DNA of 64,000 nucleotides, from NCBI GenBank assembly GCA_937891975.1, contig CALAUA010000022.1:1-64000 (forward strand), written 5' to 3'. Positions 49,667 to 59,518 of this stretch are shown here, piece after piece; the first letter of the stretch is position 1, and every line of letters starts with the position of its first letter. Both the position numbers and the translations under genes were made by a program. Under the pieces are notes generated by a model that saw only the letters and a program-made list of their open reading frames with translations, was not told the DNA's origin and ran no database searches. The DNA comes from an uncultured Bacteroidales bacterium (GTDB lineage: Bacteria; Bacteroidota; Bacteroidia; Bacteroidales; Paludibacteraceae).

Positions 49667-52564
49667 TTAATAACTGAACAATCGTGATTTAGAGAGTTTG
49701 GTAATCTTACCATACTTGGTTTTGATCTGCTTTTGGTCAATGAGTTTAGGGTCACCCATGATGAGAATAGTGATAGGTTTACCTTTTACTCGTTGCTCAT
49801 AGAAAGATAGCACATTATCAAAAGTCAAGCGTTGAATATCACGCACTTGCAGCATGGCAGGGTCCACCTTGTAGCCCAATAGCATATTAGCAGTCAGGCG
49901 TTGGCTCTTGCCGCGGAAAGTAGGTTTGTTGGATAATACCGATTGGCGCAATACGGTGCGGATATTCTCCATCGTTTCTGGATATTGTGGCATAGAATCC
50001 AAGAGGCTCATATACACGTCTATCGCATCAGCTACCTTGTCGGATTGTGTACCCACATAGCCCGTGAACTTGGTCAGTTGTCCTTGTTTTGGAGCGCGTG
50101 AGAAATAGCCATATGCGGTGTATGCCATAGAGCGTTTTTCGCGTATCTCGTTCATTACCAGACCAGAGAAACCGCCACCAAAGTACTCGTTGAATGCCAT
50201 ATAGTTTACTGCTTCCTTCACGTTGTATGGTTCGCCATCAATAAGGAAATACACTTTGGCTTGTTGCATACTTGCATCGGGGAGGAAGTATATCTTATTC
50301 TCCGTGATAGGTACAACAGGACGCTCCACAGGTGATTTGGTTGGGCGCACATGCTGATTGAGTGAGAGTTTGGTATAGAGGATATTCTTCACATCCAATG
50401 CTGGCAACGCACCTGCGTAGTGAATCTCCAACTCGTAGTTTTGCACTTGGTGCAACACACCTTCGAGTTGCGAAGGAGTCATTTGCAGCACTTCTTCCAT
50501 CAATGCAGGACGCTTGATGTATGGAGAGTTCTCGCCATAACGTACGTAGTCAAAGGCCGCATTTGCCACAATATCGGTATTGCGTTCCTCTACTTTGCGC
50601 GAAGAATATACTTGACCCTTGATATTGTTGATTAGCATGTCGTTTTCGGATTCGAAGTTAGGAAACATCATGTGCAGATTGACCATCTCCACAATCTTCT
50701 CTAAGTTTTCTTCGTTGCCTTCAATATCTACATAGAAGTATCCGTCCGATACTGAGTAACTGCATTTGCCGCCCAACTTAGCGAGGTTAGCGCGGAACTC
50801 TGCTGGCTTGATGCCTGGTGTACCCTTGATACCCGACATATTCATTAGCGATGCAGCATACTCCAATAGTGGCAACTCGTATGTGCCCACACCATATTTC
50901 AAACGGAGTGAGAAGATATGGTTCTTGGTGTTTGGTGTGCAATATACGCTCACGCCCTCGTAGAAACGATCTTGGTCAATGTCGGAGAAGTCTATGAAAG
51001 TAGGTGTCAGTTTGCCCGCAGGAATAGCATCTAAGTATTGGCAATACTCCGACTCGCCCTTTGGCGACTCCAGTGATTTGATTTTTGGTTTGGGCAGTTT
51101 GTCTTTTTTAGGTGTACCCTCCTCAATCTCAAACACCTTCTTTGGCGCACCTAAATACTGCTTTGCTACGCGCTTGAGGTCGTCCATTGTGATAGCAGCC
51201 ACCAACTCTTTCTCGCGCAGAATCTCCTCTACTGATTGTTGATAAGTAAAAGCGTTGTAGAGCAGCGATACCTTCATCTGAGGATACTCCATTGTGCGGT
51301 CAAACTCTTGATAGAAGTTCTGGCGCACCATCTCCACTAACTCGGGATCAATGTCGCCATCCACAAGTTTCTGCACCTCTTTCATTACCAATTCCTCCGT
51401 TTCTTTGAGCGAAGTATAGGTTTGTGTTTGGGCATCCATGTATGGCACTGCCACCACGAGGAAGCGACCTTGGTCACGGCGTGTGTCGTTGGCTGCTACG
51501 GCATACATGAGTTTATTGTCCAATGTCAGTTGGTCAAGCAAACCAATCTGCATGGAGTTGGAGAGCAGATTAGCCACGAAATTCAATGTCAGTTCATCTT
51601 TATCGCCCACAGCCACACCGTTGTATGCGATATTCAACTCAGGCATATAGCCCAGTTTAGCAGTATAGCGTTCATCTTGTGTGAAAGCAGTAGTAGGATA
51701 CTTTGTGCGCTCAGGCAGAGGGCGCGATTGCAGTTTGCCAAAGGTCTTTTCAATCAATGGTTTGGTAGTCTCAATCTCAAAATCGCCCACCAAGATGAGT
51801 GCCATATTGTTAGGCACATACCATGTATTGTAGAAGTCGATGAGTTTGCGCAGTTTAGGGTTCTTCAGGTCCTCTGGATAGCCGATGATGTCGCGTGCGT
51901 AGGCATGTCCCTCATAGAGTTTGCCGAAAATAAAGTTGCGCACGTGGGTGGAGTTGTCGTCAAGGTACATATTGTATTCCTCGAACACATTCTCAAGTTC
52001 GGCTTGGAAGCTACGGAACACAGGATTAGTTAAACGGTCTGCGTAAAGAGTGAGCCAACGCTCCATCTGATAAGAAGGGAACGAGTTCATGTAGCAGGTC
52101 ACATCATAACTGGTAAACGCGTTCAATCCTTCGCCACCAATACCCTGAATCAGGTTGGAGAATTCATCCGTAGCAGCATATTGCGCAGCTTCACGCGATA
52201 CCTCGTTGATACGCAGTTGTACTGCCTCGCGCGCTTGGTCATCGGTGGTGAGTGCCAATGTATCGTAGAGGGCGATGATTTGCTCATAGAGAGGTTTTTC
52301 TTTTGCCCAATCGAGTGCGCCAATGTGGTCGGTACCTTTGAAGAGCATGTGCTCGAGGTAGTGTGCCAGACCAGTAGCATCAGCAGGCTCATCAATGGAA
52401 CCCGCGCGGGTGACAGTCCAACCCTGCACATCGGGTTGGTCATGGTCTTCCCACAAGTAAACGGTCAGACCATTGTCCAATTGGTACTGTACGAAATCAT
52501 CATTTTGTGCCCATGCTGCAAATGTAATGCAGACACAAATTAAACTGACTAATACTCTTTTCAT
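49667..52564 (-). CDS. M16-family zinc protease (two-domain, exported)
   Basis: 965 residues. A signal peptide cleaved after AWA (about residue 19) is followed by an N-terminal M16 domain with the inverted zinc motif HYLEH near residue 68 and the distant Glu in NVFEEYNMYLDD. Three further M16-like domains follow, as in pitrilysin-type clam-shell proteases. It degrades short peptides in the periplasm. It shares a strand with era and lies downstream of tdh, with a TAAAC-type repeat in between. Confidence 0.93.
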   Translation of the reverse strand: MKRVLVSLICVCITFAAWAQNDDFVQYQLDNGLTVYLWEDHDQPDVQGWTVTRAGSIDEPADATGLAHYLEHMLFKGTDHIGALDWAKEKPLYEQIIALYDTLALTTDDQAREAVQLRINEVSREAAQYAATDEFSNLIQGIGGEGLNAFTSYDVTCYMNSFPSYQMERWLTLYADRLTNPVFRSFQAELENVFEEYNMYLDDNSTHVRNFIFGKLYEGHAYARDIIGYPEDLKNPKLRKLIDFYNTWYVPNNMALILVGDFEIETTKPLIEKTFGKLQSRPLPERTKYPTTAFTQDERYTAKLGYMPELNIAYNGVAVGDKDELTLNFVANLLSNSMQIGLLDQLTLDNKLMYAVAANDTRRDQGRFLVVAVPYMDAQTQTYTSLKETEELVMKEVQKLVDGDIDPELVEMVRQNFYQEFDRTMEYPQMKVSLLYNAFTYQQSVEEILREKELVAAITMDDLKRVAKQYLGAPKKVFEIEEGTPKKDKLPKPKIKSLESPKGESEYCQYLDAIPAGKLTPTFIDFSDIDQDRFYEGVSVYCTPNTKNHIFSLRLKYGVGTYELPLLEYAASLMNMSGIKGTPGIKPAEFRANLAKLGGKCSYSVSDGYFYVDIEGNEENLEKIVEMVNLHMMFPNFESENDMLINNIKGQVYSSRKVEERNTDIVANAAFDYVRYGENSPYIKRPALMEEVLQMTPSQLEGVLHQVQNYELEIHYAGALPALDVKNILYTKLSLNQHVRPTKSPVERPVVPITENKIYFLPDASMQQAKVYFLIDGEPYNVKEAVNYMAFNEYFGGGFSGLVMNEIREKRSMAYTAYGYFSRAPKQGQLTKFTGYVGTQSDKVADAIDVYMSLLDSMPQYPETMENIRTVLRQSVLSNKPTFRGKSQRLTANMLLGYKVDPAMLQVRDIQRLTFDNVLSFYEQRVKGKPITILIMGDPKLIDQKQIKTKYGKITKLSKSRLFSY

Positions 52565-52575
52565 ATTTTCTCGTC

Positions 52576-52633
52576 TTTAAACTTTAATCTATAAACTCTA
52601 AACTCTAAACAATAGCGGTAGCGTCCACTAAAC
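52576..52633. repeat. TAAACTC repeat with GCGTCCACTAAAC, upstream of the M16 gene
   Basis: TTTAAACTTTAATCTATAAA, then CTCTAAACTCTAAAC, then AGCGGTAGCGTCCACTAAAC. It fills the gap between tdh and the M16 gene. Confidence 0.8.
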
Positions 52634-52637
52634 ACAA

Positions 52638-53666
52638 TTACCACTCGAGCAGTACTTTGCCACATTGGCCGCTGACCATGACGTCGAAGCCCTTTTGGAA
52701 GTCGTCGAAATGGAAGCGGTGGGTAATCACAGGACTCAAATCCAAACCACCCAACAACATCTGCTCCATCTGATACCATGTCTCCCACATGCGGCGGCCA
52801 GTGATGCCCTTGATAGTCAAAGCATTGAAGATAATATCTGACCAATTAACCTTCGTATCGCTTGGCAAGATACCCAGTTGTGCAATGTTCGCGCCCTTGT
52901 ACATATGTGTGATCATATCGTTAAACGCTGCAGGCGCCCCCGACATCTCTAAACCAATATCAAAGCCACGGATACCCAATTGCTTCATTGCGCCCTCTAC
53001 AGTCTCGCCCTTCGAGCCATTGACCGTGATAGTCGCACCCATCTTCTTGGCAATCTCGAGGCGTTGCTCGTTGAGGTCGGTCACGACGATATTCTTCGCT
53101 CCCGCATAGCGGCAGATACCCGCAGCCATCGTACCAATCAAGCCCGCACCTGTGATAAGCACATCTTCGCCCAAGAGAGGGAAGGCCAATGCGGTATGTG
53201 TAGCATTGCCGAAGGGGTCCATGATAGCGGCGAAATCGTCTGGAATCTCAGGACGGATATGCACGATATTGCTCTCAGGGATAGTCACATACTCTGCGAA
53301 TGCACCGTCCTTGCCCATGATACCGACTGAGATAGTGTTCTCGCATACGTGACCCATGCCACGACGGCAGTTACGGCATGTGCCGCAGACGATATGTCCC
53401 TCGGCAGTCACGCGATCGCCTACTTTTACCCCACGGACACCTGGGCCTACCTCTACAGCCACGCCCACGAACTCGTGACCCATGATATAGGGCGGTGTGC
53501 AATGGCTTTGTGACCATTCGTCCCATTTATACATGTGCAGGTCCGTACCGCAAATAGCGGCTTTGGTGACCTTGATGAGCACATCATTCACGCCTACTTG
53601 AGGCATTGGCACCTCTTCCATCCAGAGCCCTGGCTCGGCATAACGTTTTACTAAGGCTTTCATCAC
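52638..53666 (-). CDS. tdh: L-threonine 3-dehydrogenase
   Basis: 342 residues of a zinc-dependent medium-chain dehydrogenase. The catalytic zinc ligands are in CGTDLH near residue 39 and GHEFVG near 63, the structural four-Cys zinc site is CGTCRNCRRGMGHVC near 98-112, and the NAD motif is GAGLIG near 174. It oxidises threonine to 2-amino-3-ketobutyrate, which Kbl cleaves. It starts directly after the kbl stop, so the two are one unit. Length equals that of the Escherichia coli enzyme. Confidence 0.97.
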   Translation of the reverse strand: MMKALVKRYAEPGLWMEEVPMPQVGVNDVLIKVTKAAICGTDLHMYKWDEWSQSHCTPPYIMGHEFVGVAVEVGPGVRGVKVGDRVTAEGHIVCGTCRNCRRGMGHVCENTISVGIMGKDGAFAEYVTIPESNIVHIRPEIPDDFAAIMDPFGNATHTALAFPLLGEDVLITGAGLIGTMAAGICRYAGAKNIVVTDLNEQRLEIAKKMGATITVNGSKGETVEGAMKQLGIRGFDIGLEMSGAPAAFNDMITHMYKGANIAQLGILPSDTKVNWSDIIFNALTIKGITGRRMWETWYQMEQMLLGGLDLSPVITHRFHFDDFQKGFDVMVSGQCGKVLLEW

Positions 53667-54857
53667 TTATTTTATTACATCTAATTGTTTACCTATCTTA
53701 ATAAAGGCAGCCACGCCCTTATCCAATTGCTCGGTAGTGTGTGCTGCGGAGAGTTGGACGCGGATACGCGCTTGCCCCTGTGGCACTACTGGATAGTAGA
53801 AGCCTGTCACATAGATACCCTCCTCTTGCAATGCCGCAGCGAACTCTTGGCTCAAACGAGCGTCGTACAACATTACCGCACAGATAGCCGACTCGGTTGG
53901 TTTGATATCAAAGCCAGCGGCTTTCATCTTGGTGATAAAGTACTCGGTATTCGCGTGCAAGCGGTCTTGTAACTCATTGCTGCGAGTCAAAATCTCGAAG
54001 GTCTTGAGGCCTGCTGCTGCAATCAATGGAGGAATAGAGTTGGAGAAGAGATATGGACGGCTGCGTTGGCGAAGCAGGTCGATAATCTCTTTCTTACCTG
54101 TGGTGAATCCTCCAACTGAACCGCCGAAGGCCTTGCCCAATGTACCAGTGATAATCTCGATCTTTCCACGAAGGTTGTAACGCTCGGTTACACCGTGACC
54201 TGTCTTACCTACCACACCCGCAGAGTGGCTCTCGTCCACCATCACGAGGGCATCGTATTTTTGTGCCAACTCGTAGATCTTATCCAATGGGCAGACATTG
54301 CCGTCCATAGAGAACACGCCATCGGTAGCGATGATGCGGAAGCGTTGTGCTTGCGCTTTCTTCAGTTGCTCCTCGAGGTCTGCCATGTCGCCATTGGCAT
54401 AGCGATAACGCACTGCCTTACAGAGGCGTACACCATCGATGATCGAGGCATGGTTAAGGGCATCCGAAATAATCGCATCTTGCTCAGTCAAAAGTGGCTC
54501 AAACAAACCACCATTGGCATCAAAACAAGCCGCGTAGAGAATGGTGTCCTCGGTGCCAAAGAAGTCGGAGATGGCTTGCTCGAGTTGCTTGTGCGTGTCC
54601 TGCGTACCGCAGATGAAACGCACCGATGCCATACCATAGCCACGCGCGTCCATGCGGTCTTTGGCGGCTTGGATAAGCTCGGGGTTGTCTGCGAGGCCAA
54701 GGTAGTTGTTGGCGCAGAAGTTGATGACGTCCTTTCCGCCCTCTACTTGAATGGCAGAGGATTGAGGCGTAATAATCACGCGTTCGTTTTTATACAATCC
54801 TGCCTCACGAATATCGTTGAGGATAGTTTGCAGGTGTTTTTGAAAATCGGTATACAT
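53667..54857 (-). CDS. kbl: Glycine C-acetyltransferase (2-amino-3-ketobutyrate CoA ligase)
   Basis: 396 residues of an alpha-oxoamine synthase. VDESHSAGVVG near residue 208 holds the PLP-contacting Asp and His, and the PLP Lys lies in TGTLGKAFGGSVGG near residue 244. Motifs CANNYLGLA and FCGTQ-type segments fit Kbl. It splits 2-amino-3-ketobutyrate with CoA into glycine and acetyl-CoA. It abuts tdh. A TAAAC repeat lies directly upstream of the start. Confidence 0.97.
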   Translation of the reverse strand: MYTDFQKHLQTILNDIREAGLYKNERVIITPQSSAIQVEGGKDVINFCANNYLGLADNPELIQAAKDRMDARGYGMASVRFICGTQDTHKQLEQAISDFFGTEDTILYAACFDANGGLFEPLLTEQDAIISDALNHASIIDGVRLCKAVRYRYANGDMADLEEQLKKAQAQRFRIIATDGVFSMDGNVCPLDKIYELAQKYDALVMVDESHSAGVVGKTGHGVTERYNLRGKIEIITGTLGKAFGGSVGGFTTGKKEIIDLLRQRSRPYLFSNSIPPLIAAAGLKTFEILTRSNELQDRLHANTEYFITKMKAAGFDIKPTESAICAVMLYDARLSQEFAAALQEEGIYVTGFYYPVVPQGQARIRVQLSAAHTTEQLDKGVAAFIKIGKQLDVIK

Positions 54858-54860
54858 AAT

Positions 54861-54931
54861 TTTAATCTTTAAACTCTAAACTGTAGCCGCAAAGCGGCGT
54901 CCTCTAAACTGTAGCGCAGCGTCCTCTATAC
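54861..54931. repeat. TAAAC / GCCGC-hairpin / GCGTCCTCTAAAC repeat upstream of kbl
   Basis: TTTAATCTTTAAACTCTAAA, then GCCGCAAAGCGGC (hairpin), then GCGTCCTCTAAAC (54897-54909), a GTAGCGCAGC hairpin and GCGTCCTCTATAC (54919-54931). It is the fullest copy of the family. Confidence 0.85.
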
Positions 54932-54933
54932 TA

Positions 54934-56721
54934 CATTCTATTGGGGACTTCGATGCCGAGGAGCGCCATAGCACTCTTGATGACCTTAGCCACGTTTTGT
55001 GCCAACATAAGGCGCAGGGCGCGCTTGTCGGCATCTGCCTCGTTGAGGATGCTGTGGTCGTGGTAGAAGCTATTGAAGTCGCATGCCAAGGCATATGCGT
55101 AGTTGGCAATCACCGCAGGGGAGAACTCATCGCCTGCCTGACGCACAGCCGCAGGATAATCTACGAGGCGTTGGATGAGGGAGAGTTCTTTGTCAGAGAG
55201 TGTGGCTGATTCGGGATTCGAGAGTCGGGAATCAATATTCTCACCTGCTTTGCGCAGCACGCTTTGGATACGGGCGTAGGTGTATTGGATAAACGGACCT
55301 GTGTTGCCGTTGAAGTCGATACTCTCCTCTGGATTGAAGAGCATGTTCTTGCGTGGGTCAACCTTCAGGATGAAGTACTTCAATGCACCTAAACCTACTA
55401 CGCGAGCAATCTCGTTGGCCTCCGCCTCGGTGATGTCGGGTAGGGTATTGACTTTGTCCTTGGATATCTCTTTTGCGTCCGCAATCATCTGTGCCATGAG
55501 GTCGTCGGCATCGACTACCGTACCCTCGCGGCTCTTCATCTTGCCGTTAGGGAGTTCGACCATACCGTAAGAGAAGTGTACCAACTCCTTGCCGAATGGG
55601 AAACCGAGGCGGTCGAGGAGGATACTGAGCACCTTGAAGTGGTACTCTTGCTCGTTACCCACAACATATACCATCTTGTCGATAGGGTAGTCCTCGAAGC
55701 GCAGTTTGGCGGTGCCGATGTCTTGGGTCATGTATACGGATGTGCCGTCGGCGCGAAGAAGAAGCTTCTCGTCGAGTCCGTTTTGCGCGAGGTCAGCCCA
55801 TACAGAGCCATCTTCGCGGCGGTAGAAATCGCCTTTGGCGAGGCCGCGTTCTACTTCGCCTTTGCCCACAAGATAGGTGTCGCTTTCGTAGTAAATTTTG
55901 TCGAAACTGACGCCCATTTGCTTGTAAGTCTCGTCAAAACCCGCATATACCCACTCGTTCATCTTTTGCCACAAGGCGCGAACCTCAGGATCGTTTTGCT
56001 CCCATTTTACGAGCATTGCTTGTGCCTCTTTGATAAGTGGCGCCTCTTTCTTAGCGGTCTCCTCGTCCATACCTTGCGCCATGAGCTCTTTGATTTGCGC
56101 TTTGTACTCTACATCGAAGCGCACATAGTAGTCGCCGATGAGGTGGTCGCCCTTCTTGCCGCTATTCTCTGGTGTCTCACCATTGCCGAATTTTTGCCAA
56201 GCGAGCATAGACTTGCAGATGTGAATACCACGGTCGTTGACGATATTGGTTTTCACTACGTTCCAGCCGTTGGCCTCTTGGATCTTGGCGATGGAATAAC
56301 CGAGTAGGTTATTGCGCACGTGACCAAGGTGCAATGGTTTGTTGGTGTTAGGCGATGAGTACTCCACCATCATGAGTGGTTTCTCGCCTTCGCCGCGGGA
56401 GAGTTGTCCGTACTCCGTATTTTCTGCAATTGCTTGGAGTTGTTCAATCCAGTAGCTTTGTGCGATACAAAGATTAAGGAATCCTTGCACTGCGTTGTAT
56501 TTCTCAATGAGTCCCCCTACGAGCGCTTCGCCTACCTCTTGTGCCACCATTGCTGGGGCTTTGCGAGCCGCTTTTACGAATGGAAAGACCACGAGTGTGA
56601 TGTCGCCCTCAAACTCAGCGCGCGTTTTTTGGAACTGCACTTGCGCAGGGGTAATCTCTACGCCGTACAAGGTCTTTACTGCTTCTTGTACCTTAGGAAT
56701 AAGTATTTCTTCTAGTTTCAT
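54934..56721 (-). CDS. argS: Arginyl-tRNA synthetase
   Basis: About 595 residues of a class I synthetase. An Arg-tRNA N-domain (about 5-90) is followed by the HIGH motif as HLGH in NKPLHLGHVRNNLLG near residue 131, the KMSKS-equivalent KMKSREG near residue 386, and a C-terminal DALR anticodon-binding domain ending IEVPNRM. It charges tRNA-Arg. The stop lies at the edge of the repeat at 54861-54931. Confidence 0.97.
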
Positions 56722-56732
56722 ATATTCTTGCC

Positions 56733-56753
56733 TTTAAACTTTAAACTCTAAAC
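56733..56753. repeat. TTTAAACTTTAAACTCTAAAC repeat upstream of argS
   Basis: Three TAAAC-type 7-mers between the aminopeptidase P stop and the argS start. Confidence 0.75.
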
Positions 56754-56754
56754 A

Positions 56755-58569
56755 TTACACTGCCAACGGCATGCATTTCTCTTTCAGCCATGCGGCTTCT
56801 TCCTCGGAGAGCAATGGTGCCACTTCGGCATATACCCATGCGTGGTAGTCGTTTATCCACTGAATCTCTTCTGCGGTCATGTGACTGAGGTCCATCATAC
56901 GAGTGTCGTAATAGCACAGGGTCAGCGTCTCAAACTCAAGGAAGGTCTCGCCAGTGGTATGCGCACCCAAATCCTTTGCTTCGCGCACTGCGATGAGGTT
57001 CTCAATGCGGATGCCATACTCGTTGGTTCGGTAGATACCTGGCTCATCGGAGCAGATATTACCTACTTGCAATGGGTTAGGATTGTTGTCGGTACGGATG
57101 TTTTGTGGCCCCTCGTGGCAACCCATGAAGTGTCCCACACCGTGACCAGTACCATGACCATAGGTCATACCTTCTGCCCATAAGAATTGGCGAGCCAATA
57201 CGTCCAACTGATTACCGCGAGTGCCTTTTGGGAAACGCGCACGAGCCAGTGCGATATGGCCTTTGAGTACGAGGGTATAGTCGCGTTTAACGGCATCTGG
57301 AATCAATGCAGAATCGCCCACCCAAATGGTGCGAGTGATGTCGGTAGTACCGTCGAAGTATTGCCCTCCCGAATCCAATAGCAGTACGCCATCGCCTTCT
57401 ATCTTCGCACATTCTTCTGGCGTAGCATGATAGTGCACGATTGCACCGTTGCCTTTCCATCCTGCGATGGTGCAGAAACTATCATCGGTGTAGTTCTCAC
57501 CCATAGCACGAAATTCGCCAAGTTTGGCTGCGAGTGTGATTTCTGTTTGAGGAGTCTTGAGGGCCTCCTTCTCCAGCCAATAGAAGAAACGTGTCAGCGC
57601 CACCGCATCTTTGCGCATGGCGATGCGTTCGCCTGCGAGTTCGGTGTCATTTTTCACACTCATCATCTTCAGCACGGGACTTGGAGCGCAGTTGACAGTT
57701 GATAGTTGACAGTTGATACTCTCAAAGAGGGCTTCGTTTACCTTGTTGCCGTCATACATGACTGTCGAGGCGTTGATAGCTTTCAGATAATCAAATACTT
57801 GCTCATAATCTTGTACGCATACATCAATACGTTGGAGGTATGTGCGTGCAGCATCATCTAGTTTGTTAGGTGCTACGAAGATGGTGCATTTATCCATCTC
57901 CACCACCACATAACTAATCAAACATGGAGTATAGTCCACATCTTTGCCACGGATATTCAGCAGCCAACCAATCTCGTCTAGCGCAGAAATGACCAATGCC
58001 TGACAATGGCGTTCCTCTAATGCCTTGCGCACGCGTGCCAACTTACTTTCTACGCTCTCGCCTGTGTATTTCTCCTCATACTCGTAAAGCAATGAGGTAG
58101 GGATAGCAGGACGACCTTCTGTCCATAATGGCGAAATCAAATCGATTGATACGAGTGCCAGACCGCCTTCCTCTAATGTGGCTTTCAGTTCGCGATAGCC
58201 GTTCACGCTATACATTTCAGCGTTTACTGCCACTTTCCCGATTTCCGCTTCCTGATTCCCGATAGCCTTACACAGCCACTCAGGGATGGTAGGGCAGTCG
58301 ATATCGCTCTCGCGCATCAGTTCTACCGTAGTGCCTTGCAACTCAGATTCTGCTTGCAAGTAGTAACGGCTATCTGTCCAAAGCAATGCTTTGTCCAAGG
58401 TAATCACTGCGGTGCCTGTCTCGCCGAGAAAGCCCGTAATCCACGACATCTCGGTCCAGTGCTCCGCCATATATTCGCTGGCGTGTGGGTCAGTACCAGG
58501 TACGATACATGCCCATACTCCTTTTTCTTTCATCAGCGCTCGTAGCGCCGCAAGTCTCTTTTGAATCAT
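56755..58569 (-). CDS. pepP: Xaa-Pro aminopeptidase (aminopeptidase P, M24B)
   Basis: 604 residues in the three-domain form (two creatinase-like N-domains, about 5-130 and 155-290, and the pita-bread domain from about 310). Metal ligands are visible: LLDSGGQYFDGTTDITRT near residue 402, HGTGHGVGHFMGCHEGPQN near residue 470 and GIRIEN near 532. It removes the N-terminal residue before proline and so complements the DPP-IV-like enzyme. A CQLSTVNCAP-type segment near residues 285-295 is encoded by a 14-bp tandem duplication (57690-57717), just before the catalytic domain. Confidence 0.95.
   Translation of the reverse strand: MIQKRLAALRALMKEKGVWACIVPGTDPHASEYMAEHWTEMSWITGFLGETGTAVITLDKALLWTDSRYYLQAESELQGTTVELMRESDIDCPTIPEWLCKAIGNQEAEIGKVAVNAEMYSVNGYRELKATLEEGGLALVSIDLISPLWTEGRPAIPTSLLYEYEEKYTGESVESKLARVRKALEERHCQALVISALDEIGWLLNIRGKDVDYTPCLISYVVVEMDKCTIFVAPNKLDDAARTYLQRIDVCVQDYEQVFDYLKAINASTVMYDGNKVNEALFESINCQLSTVNCAPSPVLKMMSVKNDTELAGERIAMRKDAVALTRFFYWLEKEALKTPQTEITLAAKLGEFRAMGENYTDDSFCTIAGWKGNGAIVHYHATPEECAKIEGDGVLLLDSGGQYFDGTTDITRTIWVGDSALIPDAVKRDYTLVLKGHIALARARFPKGTRGNQLDVLARQFLWAEGMTYGHGTGHGVGHFMGCHEGPQNIRTDNNPNPLQVGNICSDEPGIYRTNEYGIRIENLIAVREAKDLGAHTTGETFLEFETLTLCYYDTRMMDLSHMTAEEIQWINDYHAWVYAEVAPLLSEEEAAWLKEKCMPLAV
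57690..57717. repeat. 14-bp tandem duplication inside pepP
   Basis: AGTTGACAGTTGAT occurs twice in a row. It is translated in frame as the linker between the second N-domain and the catalytic domain. Confidence 0.85.
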
Positions 58570-58573
58570 TTTC

Positions 58574-58602
58574 TCTAAACACTAAACTCTAAACACTAAA
58601 CT
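58574..58602. repeat. TAAACTC/TAAACAC 7-bp array upstream of pepP
   Basis: TCTAAACACTAAACTCTAAA followed by CACTAAACT. It includes the last codons of nadC. Confidence 0.8.
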
Positions 58603-59468
58603 CCCTTCACTGCCTTAAACGACATATCCAGACTCTTAATCGAGTGGGTCAATGCGCCTACGCTCACGAAGTCCACACCTGTCTCTGCATAGCTGCGGAT
58701 GGTGTCGATGGTGATGCCGCCGCTAGACTCAATCTCGATATGCTTGCCATGCTCTTTCTCCCATGTGCGGATGATCTCCACCGCACCTTTGGTGCGCTCT
58801 GGCGAGAAGTTATCTAGCATAATACGGTCGGGTATATTGGTCGCCAATGCTTCGCGTATCTCCTCCTCGTTGCGCGTCTCAATCTCGATGCGCAGATCTT
58901 TACCCTTCTCCTCGCAGTAGTTCTTGGCGCGAGTTAGTGCTGCGGTGATACCGCCTGAGAAATCCACGTGATTATCTTTTAGAAGAATCATGTCAAATAG
59001 GCCAATTCGGTGGTTCATACCGCCACCAATCAGCACTGCCTCTTTCTCAAGGTAGCGCAAACCTGGGGTAGTCTTGCGGGTGTCCAAGACGTGGCAACCA
59101 GTGCCTTCAATCAGACTTTGATATTTGTGTGCTGTGGTAGCTACGCCTGACATACGTTGCATCACATTGAGCATGGTGCGCTCGATTTGCAAGAGACTCA
59201 ACTCTTTGCCATATACACGAAAAGCAATATCGCCTGGCTTGACGTGTGCGCCGTCCTCCAGCAGTTGCTCCATGCGGCACTCTGGGTCGAAGTAGGCAAT
59301 AATCTCTTTCGCAACTTCGATACCTGCGATGATGCCTTCCTCTTTCACAATCAGTTGTTGGCAACCCATCTCGGTCGATGGTATGCAACTCAATGATGTG
59401 TGATCGCCATCTCGGATATCTTCCTCAAACCAAATGGCAATGAGTTTTTGTAATTCTTTTGTATCCAT
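58596..59468 (-). CDS. nadC: Nicotinate-nucleotide pyrophosphorylase (carboxylating)
   Basis: 290 residues. Quinolinate phosphoribosyltransferase features are GDHTS near residue 21, the central RTMLNVMQRMSGVAT near residue 97, LDTRKTTPGLR near residue 128, GGGMNHRIGLFDMIL near residue 147 and IESSGGIT near residue 250. It makes nicotinate mononucleotide from quinolinate and PRPP for de novo NAD synthesis. nadA and nadB are not in the window. Confidence 0.97.
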   Translation of the reverse strand: MDTKELQKLIAIWFEEDIRDGDHTSLSCIPSTEMGCQQLIVKEEGIIAGIEVAKEIIAYFDPECRMEQLLEDGAHVKPGDIAFRVYGKELSLLQIERTMLNVMQRMSGVATTAHKYQSLIEGTGCHVLDTRKTTPGLRYLEKEAVLIGGGMNHRIGLFDMILLKDNHVDFSGGITAALTRAKNYCEEKGKDLRIEIETRNEEEIREALATNIPDRIMLDNFSPERTKGAVEIIRTWEKEHGKHIEIESSGGITIDTIRSYAETGVDFVSVGALTHSIKSLDMSFKAVKGV

Positions 59469-59477
59469 ATTTCTTGC

Positions 59478-59518
59478 CTTTAAACTTTAAACTCTAAACC
59501 TTTAACTATAAACTAAAC
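59478..59518. repeat. TAAACTC-type repeat upstream of nadC
   Basis: CTTTAAACTTTAAACTCTAA, then ACCTTTAACTATAAACTAAA. It overlaps the last codons of the beta-helix lipoprotein gene. Confidence 0.75.
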
